Assembly (NCBI GenBank): GCA_002281875.1
Contig: NCHN01000001.1
Span: 192,861-256,168 of the forward strand
Length of the DNA: 63,308 nucleotides
Direction of reading: 5' to 3'
Source of the DNA: Sphingobacteriia bacterium 24-36-13
GTDB lineage: Bacteria; Bacteroidota; Bacteroidia; Chitinophagales; Chitinophagaceae
The first letter of the stretch is position 1. Every line of letters begins with the position of its first letter. The position numbers and the translations under genes are program-made. Shown here in pieces: positions 1 through 8,554 of this stretch. Under the pieces are notes generated by a model. That model was not told the DNA's origin. It saw nothing but the letters and a program-made list of their open reading frames with translations, and did no database searches.

Positions 1-2
1 TT

Positions 3-1721
3 TTATTAATAATAGTTGTAAATACTAACGCCCAATTAAATTTGCCAGTTACATTATATGCCCATCATAATCAAACTGTTTTCAATACTGGTGAGCAAAT
101 CTATAGTAAAATTTACGCCCGATCTATTAAAGGCTTGCATATGCAGCCTTTGAACATTTATGTTGATTGGTATACAGCAGAAGGTAGTTTGTTAAAGCAT
201 CAAATTTACCTGACTAAATTTGGTGGCGCAGAAGCAAATTTTCAAGTACCTGAAGATTATCCGTTTGCATTTTTACGAATGCGAATGTATACAGCTCAGT
301 CTTTAAAACAATTGCCTGAATTTCAGTTTAGTGATCAAGTTGTTTTTGTAAAACAACAAACAAGCAGTAATACTAAACATTTGCCAGATAGTATATTTGC
401 GAGTACACTAAACTCACAATCTGATCAATCAATCAGTATAAACAAAGTAGCATCATCATTTGAAGCAAAAGGAAAAAATGAATGGATTATTAAAAATAAT
501 GGGAAAGATTTTTTGAATTTATCGCTTTCTATTACAGAGGAGGAAAGTTTTGAGCTACCTAATTATACAATTCTCCAGCATTTTAAAGATCCCAGTTTAG
601 TAAAACAAAATTTCAAATCTGATTACTATGATGCTTTTGTTCAAGTAAACGGTAAGCTCAAGTTGGCCGATTTAAATCCATCAAATGCGAGTTTAGTTTT
701 TTCATTATTTAAAAGAGGACAAATGCCCATTATTGATCAAGTTCCGTTATTAGCAGATGGCAGTTTCTCCATTGATCGATTAATTTTTACTGATTCTGCA
801 CAATTGTCTTTACAACTGGATTATAAAGGAAAACGAAATCAAAAATTTGAGTTGACTTATCAGCAGTTGGGATTGTTCCAAAACGCTCCATTATATGCGT
901 TTAATTTTTCGGATTCTTTACCTGTTTTTCATTCTCGGTTTAAAAATACCGGTTGGATGAATTATCAAAAGCAGGATGAAAATGAAGTTGTGGTATATGC
1001 GAAAACAAAAACAGCACTTGAATTGCTAGAAGATAAGTATGCCACGGGACTTTTTAAAGGGGGCGATGCAGTTGATTTTAATATGATGTTACCGAATGTT
1101 CGTTCATTTCCAACTTTGTTTCATTTTTTGCAGGGCAAAGTTCCTGGATTACAAATATTTTTTCAAAGTGCTACATCCACACAAGCTATGGACTCTGCCG
1201 TTACAGCAGGACGTAAAGAAGAAGAATCGGGAATATTCGGCACGCCTAAATTTTCATGGAGGTCTAGTCAAGATCAAATTAAGTTTTTCTTAAATCAAGT
1301 TCCGGTTTCTGTAGATGCATTATTGCAGTTGCCTATGGCAGACATTGCATACATTAAAGTATTTCGACCTCCATTCCTTGGAGCGGGAATGGGTGCCCCT
1401 AATGGAGCAATTGCAGTATATACTAAGCAAGGTGACGAAGCTGATTATATTCCTAAAAAATCTAAACTAACTGGGTTTATGGTATATGGTTACACTAGTC
1501 CAGTTTCATTTTTATCGCCCGATTATTCTTCAGAAAAAAAGAAAGCAGTAATAGATAAGCGTAAAACCTTATTATGGGTTCCAACCATACATTTAAACCA
1601 TGATAATCCTAATCAAGGGATTATTTATTATAATAATGATAGAAGCAAAAGGCATCGAATTATTATAGAAGGAGTTAAACAAAATGGTGAATTAATTAGA
1701 AAAGAGTGGATAGTTGAGTAA
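3..1721 (+). CDS. TonB-plug/MG2-type surface protein, 5' end outside window
   Basis: The reading frame is already open at base 3. The first in-window residues look like the end of a signal peptide (hydrophobic run, then NAQ), so the true start lies upstream and the TTG at 42 is not the start. The visible 573 residues begin with a beta-rich MG2-like segment (YAHHNQTVFNTGEQIYSK) and end with a region resembling a TonB-dependent receptor plug (FLQGKVPG, later GAPNGAIAVYTKQG), with no following 22-strand barrel. Bacteroidota have many such secreted plug-only proteins, probably at the outer membrane or periplasm. The substrate is unknown. The family is inferred from motifs only; an alternative is a carboxypeptidase-regulatory-like surface protein. 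Confidence 0.6.
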   Translation, partial: LLIIVVNTNAQLNLPVTLYAHHNQTVFNTGEQIYSKIYARSIKGLHMQPLNIYVDWYTAEGSLLKHQIYLTKFGGAEANFQVPEDYPFAFLRMRMYTAQSLKQLPEFQFSDQVVFVKQQTSSNTKHLPDSIFASTLNSQSDQSISINKVASSFEAKGKNEWIIKNNGKDFLNLSLSITEEESFELPNYTILQHFKDPSLVKQNFKSDYYDAFVQVNGKLKLADLNPSNASLVFSLFKRGQMPIIDQVPLLADGSFSIDRLIFTDSAQLSLQLDYKGKRNQKFELTYQQLGLFQNAPLYAFNFSDSLPVFHSRFKNTGWMNYQKQDENEVVVYAKTKTALELLEDKYATGLFKGGDAVDFNMMLPNVRSFPTLFHFLQGKVPGLQIFFQSATSTQAMDSAVTAGRKEEESGIFGTPKFSWRSSQDQIKFFLNQVPVSVDALLQLPMADIAYIKVFRPPFLGAGMGAPNGAIAVYTKQGDEADYIPKKSKLTGFMVYGYTSPVSFLSPDYSSEKKKAVIDKRKTLLWVPTIHLNHDNPNQGIIYYNNDRSKRHRIIIEGVKQNGELIRKEWIVE

Positions 1722-1736
1722 AAGTCGGCAACTTAT

Positions 1737-1767
1737 TTTGAGAATATTAATGTTTGGATTATATTTG
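1737..1767 (+). promoter_or_regulatory. Bacteroidota-type promoter of tRNA-Arg
   Basis: TTTG (1737-1740), 19 bases, then TATATTTG (1760-1767). This matches the Bacteroidota primary-sigma consensus TTTG-N19-TAnnTTTG exactly and lies 17 bases before the tRNA. It is the cleanest promoter in the window. Confidence 0.85.
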
Positions 1768-1784
1768 CAGCCCCTTAGGGGTAT

Positions 1785-1858
1785 GGCTGCGTAGCTCAAC
1801 TGAATAGAGCATCTGACTACGGATCAGAAGGTTTTAGGTTTGAATCCTAACGCGGTCA
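1785..1858 (+). tRNA. tRNA-Arg (anticodon ACG)
   Basis: A full cloverleaf can be drawn. The acceptor strands are GGCTGCG (1785-1791) and CGCGGTC (1851-1857), with discriminator A at 1858. The D-arm is GCTC/GAGC. The anticodon stem TCTGA/TCAGA carries loop CTACGGA (anticodon ACG), and the T-arm is TTAGG/CCTAA. The 3' CCA is not encoded. A perfect promoter precedes it and a hairpin terminator follows at once. Confidence 0.95.
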
Positions 1859-1861
1859 CTC

Positions 1862-1896
1862 AAAGCCACTGTAACAATTGTTATGGTGGCTTTTTT
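1862..1896 (+). terminator. Intrinsic terminator after tRNA-Arg
   Basis: AAGCCAC pairs with GTGGCTT, and the inner TAACAATTGTTA extends the helix. A run of six T follows. It sits 3 bases past the tRNA. Confidence 0.85.
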
Positions 1897-1913
1897 ATTA
1901 CATTTATATCTAT

Positions 1914-2321
1914 ATGAAAAAATTGGTATTAATTCCTTTTTTCTTTCTATGTATGAAAGGGAATGCTCAATCTATTTATACTGAAATATTGAGCAAGACG
2001 GTACTTATTGATGGATTAGAAGTTCCCAAACAAGATTTTCCTATTCAAATGACTTGGAAAGAAGCTAAAACTGTTTGTGATTCTCTGGGCAATGGATGGC
2101 GTTTGCCAAATTTGGAGGAGTTGAATATTTTATATAGAAACCAACAAAGTATCGGTGGTTTTGCTAAATGCCCTGATTGTTATTACTGGAGCAATCGAAT
2201 TATTAAAAAAGACGAAACAATTGGATGGTTTAAAGATTTTGATAAGGGCTATATCATTTTTCAACCTAGAAATAATCCCAAAAAGCGGGTAAGAATCGTC
2301 CGAAATTGGATCTTAGAGTGA
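1914..2321 (+). CDS. Small secreted DUF1566-like protein
   Basis: 135 aa from the ATG at 1914. An upstream in-frame start at 1878 lies inside the tRNA terminator and is rejected. The N-terminus is a signal peptide (MKKLVLIPFFFLC, cleavage probably after GNAQ). The rest matches the DUF1566 / Lcl C-terminal style: a TWKEAKTVCDSLG segment, then GWRLPNLEEL, then YYWSNR. DUF1566 domains are C-type-lectin or FGE-like folds found in secreted proteins. Two extra cysteines (CPDC) lie mid-protein. No binding partner can be inferred. It stands alone between tRNA-Arg and the TetR gene. Confidence 0.65.
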   Translation: MKKLVLIPFFFLCMKGNAQSIYTEILSKTVLIDGLEVPKQDFPIQMTWKEAKTVCDSLGNGWRLPNLEELNILYRNQQSIGGFAKCPDCYYWSNRIIKKDETIGWFKDFDKGYIIFQPRNNPKKRVRIVRNWILE

Positions 2322-2366
2322 ATTGTCATTTTACTGTAAAAGTTAATATTAAGGTTTTATTAAGTA

Positions 2367-2395
2367 TTTGATACGCCTTATTTATCGTAATTTTG
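2367..2395 (+). promoter_or_regulatory. Promoter of the tetR-led inositol lipid cluster
   Basis: TTTG (2367-2370), 17 bases, then TAATTTTG (2388-2395), a full match to TAnnTTTG; the spacer is shorter than the usual 19. The start codon of the TetR gene is 30 bases further on. Confidence 0.6.
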
Positions 2396-2419
2396 GACCA
2401 TAAAACCATTTTGGTCTAA
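2393..2419 (+). promoter_or_regulatory. Putative TetR operator (inverted repeat)
   Basis: TTGGACCA (2393-2400), 11 bases, then TGGTCTAA (2412-2419). The half-sites are complementary at 7 of 8 positions. The repeat overlaps the end of the -7 box and ends 6 bases before the TetR ATG, as expected for autorepression. The assignment to this TetR is inference. Confidence 0.55.
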
Positions 2420-2425
2420 AAGTTT

Positions 2426-3013
2426 ATGGTAAAAGAAGAGATTTTCAAAGAAGACATTATAAGGGAAGCGCAAAAGCTCTTCCAAACCTATGGTCTTAAG
2501 AAAACCACCATGGAAGATATTGCCAAAGCTTTAGGGAAGGGGAAAAGCACGCTATATTATTATTATCAAAGCAAGGAACAAATTTTTGAAGAAGTACTCC
2601 AAAAGGAACTTCAAGAAGTGTTTATTCAAACCCAATTTGCCGTTGAAACAGTTGATTCTGCCGAAGAAAAATTAAAGATTTTCGCTGTCACCAGAATTAA
2701 AGTTCTTAGCAATATGTTGAACTTGTACCGCTTGGTTTGTGGTGATTTTGTTGAACATGCATCTTGTGCTAAAGGCTTATTTAATGAATACTCTCAAAAG
2801 GAAATTAATTTGATTAAGTCCATTCTAGAATTTGGAATTAACTCAGGGGAGTTTAGTAAAGCACTAACTCAAGAAATGGATTTATTGCCTTCTGTAGTGG
2901 TAAGCAGTATCAGAGGCATTGAGCGCGACTTTTTTAATGATAAGTTGATTGGATTGGAGCATCGAATTGGCGCGATTTCTAATCTAATGGTAAATGGATT
3001 AAAAAATAAATAG
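2426..3013 (+). CDS. TetR/AcrR family transcriptional regulator
   Basis: 195 aa. The N-terminal TetR helix-turn-helix is clear at about residues 10-57: FQTYGLKKTTMEDIAKALG, then GKSTLYYYYQSKEQIF. The C-terminal helical ligand domain (about 70-190) is divergent, as in most of the family. It is the first gene of the same-strand inositol lipid cluster, 22 bases before inositol-phosphate synthase, so it probably controls those genes through the inverted repeat overlapping its promoter. The ligand is unknown; a lipid or fatty-acyl ligand is possible given the context but is not shown. Confidence 0.9.
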   Translation: MVKEEIFKEDIIREAQKLFQTYGLKKTTMEDIAKALGKGKSTLYYYYQSKEQIFEEVLQKELQEVFIQTQFAVETVDSAEEKLKIFAVTRIKVLSNMLNLYRLVCGDFVEHASCAKGLFNEYSQKEINLIKSILEFGINSGEFSKALTQEMDLLPSVVVSSIRGIERDFFNDKLIGLEHRIGAISNLMVNGLKNK

Positions 3014-3035
3014 TTAATATAAAAGGACACAGAAT

Positions 3036-4361
3036 ATGAAACAAAACATCGCCCCCGCAGAAGGGAAATTGGGCATCTTGATTCCTGGTTTAGGTGCCGT
3101 TGGTACAACCATGATAGCAGGTGTAATCGCAGTAAATAAAGGCTTATCTCAGCCTGTTGGTGCTTTAACCCAAATGGGAAATATTCGTATTGGAAAAAGA
3201 ACGGAAAATCGTTATCCGTTAATTAAAGACTTTGTGCCTCTGGCAAATTTAACGGACATCGTTTTTGGAGGATGGGATGTATATGCAGACAATGTTTTTG
3301 AAGCAGCTGCTAATGCAAAAGTGTTAGAGCCAATGTTATTACATGCGGTTAAACCAGAATTGGAAGCAATTAAGCCAATGAAAGCGGTTTTTGATCGTGA
3401 GTATGTAAAGAATTTAGATGGTACTCATATAAAAGAAGGGAAGTCTAAATACGATCTTGCAGAGCAAGTAATTAATGATATAGAGCAGTTCAAAAAAGAC
3501 AATGGATGCTCAAGAGTGGTGATTGTATGGTGTGGTTCAACTGAGAAATATATTGAAACTTCTGCTGTTCATGAAACACTTGAAGCTTTTGAAGCTGGTT
3601 TACATAATAGTGACCCCGCTATTGCTCCAAGTATGATTTATGCTTACGCTTCTCTTAAGTTAGGTATACCATTTGCTAATGGTGCGCCCAACTTAACAGT
3701 TGATATACCTGCTTTAGAGGAATTGGCAAAACAAACCCAAACTCCCATTGCAGGCAAAGACTTTAAAACTGGCCAAACTTTAATGAAGACCGTTTTAGCT
3801 CCTGGTTTACATGCAAGAGCTTTAGGAATTAGAGGGTGGTTTTCCACTAATATTTTAGGCAATAGAGATGGTTTAGTATTAGATGATCCAGATAATTTCA
3901 AAACTAAAGAAGTATCTAAACTAAGTGTATTAGAAGATATATTACAACCTGAAATTAATCCTGCTTTATATGGAGATTTATACCATAAAGTTAGAATTAA
4001 CTATTACCCTCCTCATGGTGACAATAAAGAGAGTTGGGATAATATTGATATTTTTGGTTGGTTGGGTTATTCCATGCAAATCAAGATCAACTTCTTGTGT
4101 CGCGATTCTATTTTAGCTGCTCCAATTGTATTAGATCTTGCTTTGTTTATGGACTTAGCTAAGCGTTCGAATATGAGTGGAATACAAGAGTGGTTATCTT
4201 TCTACTTTAAGTCTCCACAAACATTACCAGGGTTAAGACCAGAGCATGATATATTCAAACAACTTATTAAGTTGCAAAATACTTTGCGTCATATTATGGG
4301 TGAAGATTTAATCACACATCTTGGACTAGATTATTACCAAGATGTTGTGGAAGCTCTATGA
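3036..4361 (+). CDS. ino1: Inositol-3-phosphate synthase (MIPS)
   Basis: 441 aa. It converts D-glucose 6-phosphate to 1D-myo-inositol 3-phosphate with bound NAD. The N-terminal Rossmann loop is visible as GLGAVGTTMIAGVIAV (about residues 19-34). The family core near the end, IKINFLCRDSILAAP followed by LDLALFMDLAKRS, is the MIPS catalytic/tetramer region. The length fits the bacterial type. An AGGACA Shine-Dalgarno-like stretch precedes the ATG. Its stop overlaps the next gene's start by 4 bases (ATGA). This is the committed step of inositol supply, here tied to lipid genes rather than to mycothiol or catabolism. Confidence 0.93.
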   Translation: MKQNIAPAEGKLGILIPGLGAVGTTMIAGVIAVNKGLSQPVGALTQMGNIRIGKRTENRYPLIKDFVPLANLTDIVFGGWDVYADNVFEAAANAKVLEPMLLHAVKPELEAIKPMKAVFDREYVKNLDGTHIKEGKSKYDLAEQVINDIEQFKKDNGCSRVVIVWCGSTEKYIETSAVHETLEAFEAGLHNSDPAIAPSMIYAYASLKLGIPFANGAPNLTVDIPALEELAKQTQTPIAGKDFKTGQTLMKTVLAPGLHARALGIRGWFSTNILGNRDGLVLDDPDNFKTKEVSKLSVLEDILQPEINPALYGDLYHKVRINYYPPHGDNKESWDNIDIFGWLGYSMQIKINFLCRDSILAAPIVLDLALFMDLAKRSNMSGIQEWLSFYFKSPQTLPGLRPEHDIFKQLIKLQNTLRHIMGEDLITHLGLDYYQDVVEAL

Positions 4362-4810
4362 TAAAATTACACCAAATACTGACCAGCTTTTTTGGGATTG
4401 GATTTATCTCAAAGGGGGGCGGAACCGTGGCAGCTATTGCAACATGCTTTATATGGTTTGTTGCAATAGCCGAGCCCAATTCTTTGCTTACTATTCTAAT
4501 AACAATACTAGTTACACTATATGGTGTATGGGGTGCTAATCAAGTAGAAGCTAGTTGGGGTAAAGACAGCAGCAAAGTGGTTATTGATGAAGTTGCTGGG
4601 ATGATGATTTCTTTATTGTTTGTTCCTATCACTGAAGTAAATCTACTAGTGGCTTTAATCTTGTTTCGATTTTTTGACATTACAAAGCCATTATTAATTC
4701 ATAAGCTAGAAAATTGGCCAAAGGGTTGGGGTGTAATGGGTGACGATGTATTAGCTGGCATCTATAGCAATGTTGTTTTACAATTATTAATCTACTTTAA
4801 TATATGGTAA
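4358..4810 (+). CDS. PgpA-family lipid phosphatase, probable phosphatidylinositol-phosphate phosphatase
   Basis: 150 aa, with four hydrophobic segments as in PgpA. The PgpA signatures are GFISKGGGTVAA near residue 15 and VIDEVAGMMIS near residue 74, which supply the acidic metal-binding site. PgpA normally converts phosphatidylglycerophosphate to phosphatidylglycerol. Between inositol-phosphate synthase and a CDP-alcohol phosphotransferase, the likely substrate is phosphatidylinositol phosphate, as in the Bacteroides thetaiotaomicron inositol lipid cluster. Substrate choice is inference from context. The gene overlaps both neighbours (4 and 7 bases), so translation is probably coupled. Confidence 0.85.
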   Translation: MIKLHQILTSFFGIGFISKGGGTVAAIATCFIWFVAIAEPNSLLTILITILVTLYGVWGANQVEASWGKDSSKVVIDEVAGMMISLLFVPITEVNLLVALILFRFFDITKPLLIHKLENWPKGWGVMGDDVLAGIYSNVVLQLLIYFNIW

Positions 4811-5181
4811 AGCCTGTTTTCATAAAAGCCCAAGCTTCATCGCTTATTGCATCTGCTACTGACTTTGCTGTAACTGTTTTTTTGGTTGAAGTAATTCATT
4901 TGTTGGCAATTGTTGCTGCTGCTATTGGTACAATTACTGGTGGGGTAGTAAATTTTTTGTTGGGTAGGAATTGGGTATTTAAAGCAGGATCATCTCCAAT
5001 TCCTAAACAAGCATTTCGCTATTTATTGGTTTGGATTGGTAGTTTTTTTTTGAATATAGTCGGTATGGCATTTATGATCAACTTAATTCATGCCAATTAT
5101 ATTTTTTCTAAAATATTAATATCCCTTTTAGTAGGTTTTTTTTACAATTACTTATTACAAGGTAAATACGTTTTTAAATAA
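4804..5181 (+). CDS. GtrA family membrane protein
   Basis: 125 aa with four predicted membrane helices. Typical GtrA features are the FAVTVFLVEVIHLLA first helix, GGVVNFLLGRNWVF in the middle, and NYLLQGKYVFK at the end. GtrA proteins are thought to move polyprenyl-linked sugars or to support glycosyltransferases. Inside this cluster it is a candidate for moving inositol lipid precursors or a glycosylated derivative across the inner membrane (inference). It overlaps the PgpA gene by 7 bases and is followed after 9 bases by DUF5686. Confidence 0.85.
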   Translation: MVKPVFIKAQASSLIASATDFAVTVFLVEVIHLLAIVAAAIGTITGGVVNFLLGRNWVFKAGSSPIPKQAFRYLLVWIGSFFLNIVGMAFMINLIHANYIFSKILISLLVGFFYNYLLQGKYVFK

Positions 5182-5190
5182 ATAGGGTCT

Positions 5191-7749
5191 ATGAAAGACA
5201 AAATAGGTTTTAAAATATTTGCTTCATTATTAATGATGCTATTTATAACCACAATCAGTGCACAAGAAACGGTTGTTAAGGGGATTGTAGTTGACTCACT
5301 CACCAAACGTCCTTTACAAGGGGTTAGTGTGTTTTTTTTAAAAGGTAGAGGAGTGGTTACAGATAGCTTAGGCCGCTATATGATTATTACCAATACGTCC
5401 ATCAATAAAGTTGTAGTGTCATCGGTAGGTTTTAGGCAAGTACAATTTACCGTTGGTAGGTACAAAATGCAGGAAATAAATATTGAATTAGGCCCAGATC
5501 CTGCGCTACTAACTAATGTAACAGTTAGTACAAATAAACGAGCTAAATATAGAAACAAAGACAATCCAGCTGTTGAGTTGATTCGTAATGTTATTGAAAA
5601 TAGAGAAAATAATAGAACAGCCAGTTATGATTACGTGGAATATGAACAATACGAAAAAATTCAGGCCGCATTAAGTAATTCAAACGATAAAGTCACTAAT
5701 TCTAAATTTCTTAAAAAGTATAATTTCTTATTTGAAAACAGAGATAGTTCTAAATTGAATGGCAAAATTTTGATGCCTATTTATATGGAGGAGCGTCTTT
5801 CAAAACAATATTTGCGAAAAGACCCTTCTGCAACTAAGTCTTTTATTTTAGGGGAGAAAAAAGTTAACTACGGAAGCTATATTGATAATGAAGGGTTAAG
5901 TTCTTTATTAAATCGTTTATACGAAAACATTGATATCTATGAAAATAATATTCCCATATTCGCTTATCAATTTTTGAGCCCCATCGCTAATGCCGCTCCA
6001 ACTTTCTATATGTATTATATACGGGATACCATTACAGATGAGTATGGAACCAAGTTGGTGAAAATGTATTTTACTCCACGTAACACGAATGACTTACTTT
6101 TTAGAGGTAATATGTACATCACTTTAGATGGAAATTATGCTGTCCAGAAAATTAATATGTTTATCAGCAGAAATGCAAATATCAATTGGGTCAAAGAATT
6201 GTATGCTGATTTAGATTTTGAAAGGGGAGAAGATAAACGCTATCATTTAGTTAAGAGTAATCTGATGGCAGATATGGGTTTAAGTAAAAGCAGTACTAGT
6301 GGTGGTTTTTTTGGGGAACGTACTGTTTCATACAAAGGATTTACAACCAACAATAAACGGCCGGATAGTTTATATCAAGGCCCTTCAATAGTTAGAAATG
6401 ACGAAGTAATTACAAAAATGCCTGATAGTTTTTGGATAGCTAAAAGACATAACCCTTTGACTGTTCCTGAATCTAAAGTTTACAGCAATATTGATAGTTT
6501 AGAAAAAATGCCTTCATTTAGAAGAACCATGGCATTGTTTACTTTATTATTTGCTGGTTACGGAAATTTAGGACCTGTAGAAATTGGACCAGTAAATACT
6601 TTCTATAGTTTTAATCCAGTAGAAGGATTCCGTTTGCGTGTTGGCGGTAGAACTACCCCGGCAATGAGTAAGCGTTTGTATTTTGAAACATATGGTGCAT
6701 ATGGTTTTAATGATAAACAATGGAAAGGTTTTTTAAGTGCAACTTATTCACTCAATAATAAGTCTATCTATACTTTTCCAATGAATTATATCAGGATTAG
6801 TGCCCAAAGTGATACCAAGATTCCTGGTCAAGATTTAGAGTTTGTACAAGAAGACAACTTCCTACTTTCATTTAAAAGAGGAAATAATGAACGTTGGTTG
6901 TATAACAATATTTATCAGGCTGAATTTGTAAAAGAATTCAAGAGCAGATTTTCTTATAGTATTGGGCTTAAAAATTGGCATCAACAACCTGCAGGAATTT
7001 TGACTTATACTAAAAGCAATAATGGTATTCCTGAAAACATTCAAAATGTAATTACTACAGAGTTAAATGCTCAAGTAAGATGGGCGCCCAATGAAAAATT
7101 CTATCAGGGTAAAATTTATCGTATACCCATTTTTACAAAATACCCCATTTTTACATTAAGTGCCGCTGCTGGTGTTAAAGGATTTTTGGGTGGACAATAC
7201 AATTACCAAAAACTTGATTTAAGAATAGAGAAGCGTAATTACATGGGCAGATTGGGTTATGCAGATGCTACATTAGAAGGCGGTTATACATTTGGTCAAG
7301 TTCCTTTTCCTTTGTTAACGGTGCATAGAGCCAACCAAACTTTTGCCTATCAGTTGAACTCTTACAATATGATGAATTTCTTAGAATTTGTAAGTGATCG
7401 CTATGCATCATTTACATGGGTTCAGCATTTTATGGGTATAGTTTTTAATAGAATTCCATTATTAAAAAAGTTGAAATTTAGAGAAGTTGCTTCTTTTAAA
7501 ATTTTATATGGGGGGGTAAGAAATGAAAACAATCCAGTGTTGAATCCTTCCTTGTTTGCCTATCCAACTATTAATGGGGTTACTTCAACTTTTGCCTTAG
7601 ATCCGGCGAAGCCATATATAGAAACAAGTGTTGGTGTAGAAAATATATTGAATATTTTAAGGGTAGACTTTGTAAAAAGATTGAGTTATTTAGACAATCC
7701 GGGCATATCACCTTATGGGATTAGAACAAGATTTAGGTTTGATTTTTAA
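5191..7749 (+). CDS. DUF5686 family outer-membrane protein with carboxypeptidase-regulatory domain
   Basis: 852 aa. A signal peptide covers about residues 1-25, ending ISAQ. A CarboxypepD_reg-like beta-sandwich follows at about 28-110 (GIVVDSLTKRPLQGVSVFF, then a TDSLGRY turn). The long DUF5686 region is rich in alternating aromatic residues and ends in RTRFRFDF. A terminal Phe is typical of outer-membrane barrels, so outer-membrane location is likely. DUF5686 proteins are widespread in Bacteroidota and uncharacterised. Here it lies in the middle of the inositol lipid genes, which suggests a role in handling the lipid at the outer membrane, but a chance placement is not excluded. Confidence 0.8.
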   Translation: MKDKIGFKIFASLLMMLFITTISAQETVVKGIVVDSLTKRPLQGVSVFFLKGRGVVTDSLGRYMIITNTSINKVVVSSVGFRQVQFTVGRYKMQEINIELGPDPALLTNVTVSTNKRAKYRNKDNPAVELIRNVIENRENNRTASYDYVEYEQYEKIQAALSNSNDKVTNSKFLKKYNFLFENRDSSKLNGKILMPIYMEERLSKQYLRKDPSATKSFILGEKKVNYGSYIDNEGLSSLLNRLYENIDIYENNIPIFAYQFLSPIANAAPTFYMYYIRDTITDEYGTKLVKMYFTPRNTNDLLFRGNMYITLDGNYAVQKINMFISRNANINWVKELYADLDFERGEDKRYHLVKSNLMADMGLSKSSTSGGFFGERTVSYKGFTTNNKRPDSLYQGPSIVRNDEVITKMPDSFWIAKRHNPLTVPESKVYSNIDSLEKMPSFRRTMALFTLLFAGYGNLGPVEIGPVNTFYSFNPVEGFRLRVGGRTTPAMSKRLYFETYGAYGFNDKQWKGFLSATYSLNNKSIYTFPMNYIRISAQSDTKIPGQDLEFVQEDNFLLSFKRGNNERWLYNNIYQAEFVKEFKSRFSYSIGLKNWHQQPAGILTYTKSNNGIPENIQNVITTELNAQVRWAPNEKFYQGKIYRIPIFTKYPIFTLSAAAGVKGFLGGQYNYQKLDLRIEKRNYMGRLGYADATLEGGYTFGQVPFPLLTVHRANQTFAYQLNSYNMMNFLEFVSDRYASFTWVQHFMGIVFNRIPLLKKLKFREVASFKILYGGVRNENNPVLNPSLFAYPTINGVTSTFALDPAKPYIETSVGVENILNILRVDFVKRLSYLDNPGISPYGIRTRFRFDF

Positions 7750-7793
7750 ATTGAATTCGTCCTTATTCAAGAATGCGTTAAATAAAATTATTA

Positions 7794-8525
7794 ATGAACC
7801 AGCCAAAGCCCAAATTTAGAGACAAAGCACAACAAATGATCTATGTGGTCATTAACCCACTGGTTAAGTTTTTAATCAAATTAGGATTAACTCCCAATGC
7901 AGTTACATTAATTGGCTTGTTATTGAATATTTTAGTTACAGCTATTTTTATTGAAGGAGCAGAGAAAGGCCATAGAGGGGAATTAAGTTATATAGGTTGG
8001 GCAGGGGCAATGGTTTTATTTGCCGGTGTTTTTGATATGTTGGATGGACAAGTAGCAAGGCTCGGAAAAATGTCATCTTCTTTTGGGGCATTATTTGATT
8101 CAGTATTAGATAGATACAGTGAGTTAGTATTATTTTTAGGCATATGTTATTACCTTATCTCTCATCATTATTTCTATAGTTCCTTATTTGCTTTTATTGC
8201 TATGATTGGTTCTTTGATGGTAAGCTATACCAGAGCAAGAGCTGAAGGATTAGGAGTTGAATGTAAAGAAGGTTTAATGCAAAGGCCAGAAAGAGTAATA
8301 ACCATTGGCGTTACTGCTATTGCATGTGGCATTACTTCGTATTTTATTGGCGGTGAGTACAAAGTTTATTTACCTGGAACAAGCGTGCAAATATTTGAGA
8401 CTATTTCTGTATTTACGATTCCTTTGACTATTATGGCGATACTTACTAATTATACCGCTTTTAAAAGGTTGATTGATGCTAAAGCAGCGCTGGATTTAAA
8501 AGACAAGAATAAACAAGTTGATTAA
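7794..8525 (+). CDS. CDP-alcohol phosphotransferase, probable phosphatidylinositol-phosphate synthase
   Basis: 243 aa integral membrane enzyme. The full catalytic motif DGxxARx8GxxxDxxxD is present: it starts at LDGQVARLGK (about residue 83) and ends at LFDSVLDRYSE. The family displaces CMP from CDP-diacylglycerol with an alcohol. Next to inositol-3-phosphate synthase and a PgpA phosphatase, the acceptor is most likely inositol 3-phosphate, giving phosphatidylinositol phosphate. Phosphatidylglycerophosphate or archaetidyl-type acceptors are less likely alternatives. It follows DUF5686 by 44 bases. Confidence 0.88.
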   Translation: MNQPKPKFRDKAQQMIYVVINPLVKFLIKLGLTPNAVTLIGLLLNILVTAIFIEGAEKGHRGELSYIGWAGAMVLFAGVFDMLDGQVARLGKMSSSFGALFDSVLDRYSELVLFLGICYYLISHHYFYSSLFAFIAMIGSLMVSYTRARAEGLGVECKEGLMQRPERVITIGVTAIACGITSYFIGGEYKVYLPGTSVQIFETISVFTIPLTIMAILTNYTAFKRLIDAKAALDLKDKNKQVD

Positions 8526-8554
8526 TTGCGTGTTGATTTAAAGATAAATTGAAA

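Noticed and set aside
42-44. TTG as the start of the first gene
   Set aside because: The frame is open further left and encodes the end of a signal peptide, so the gene begins outside the window.
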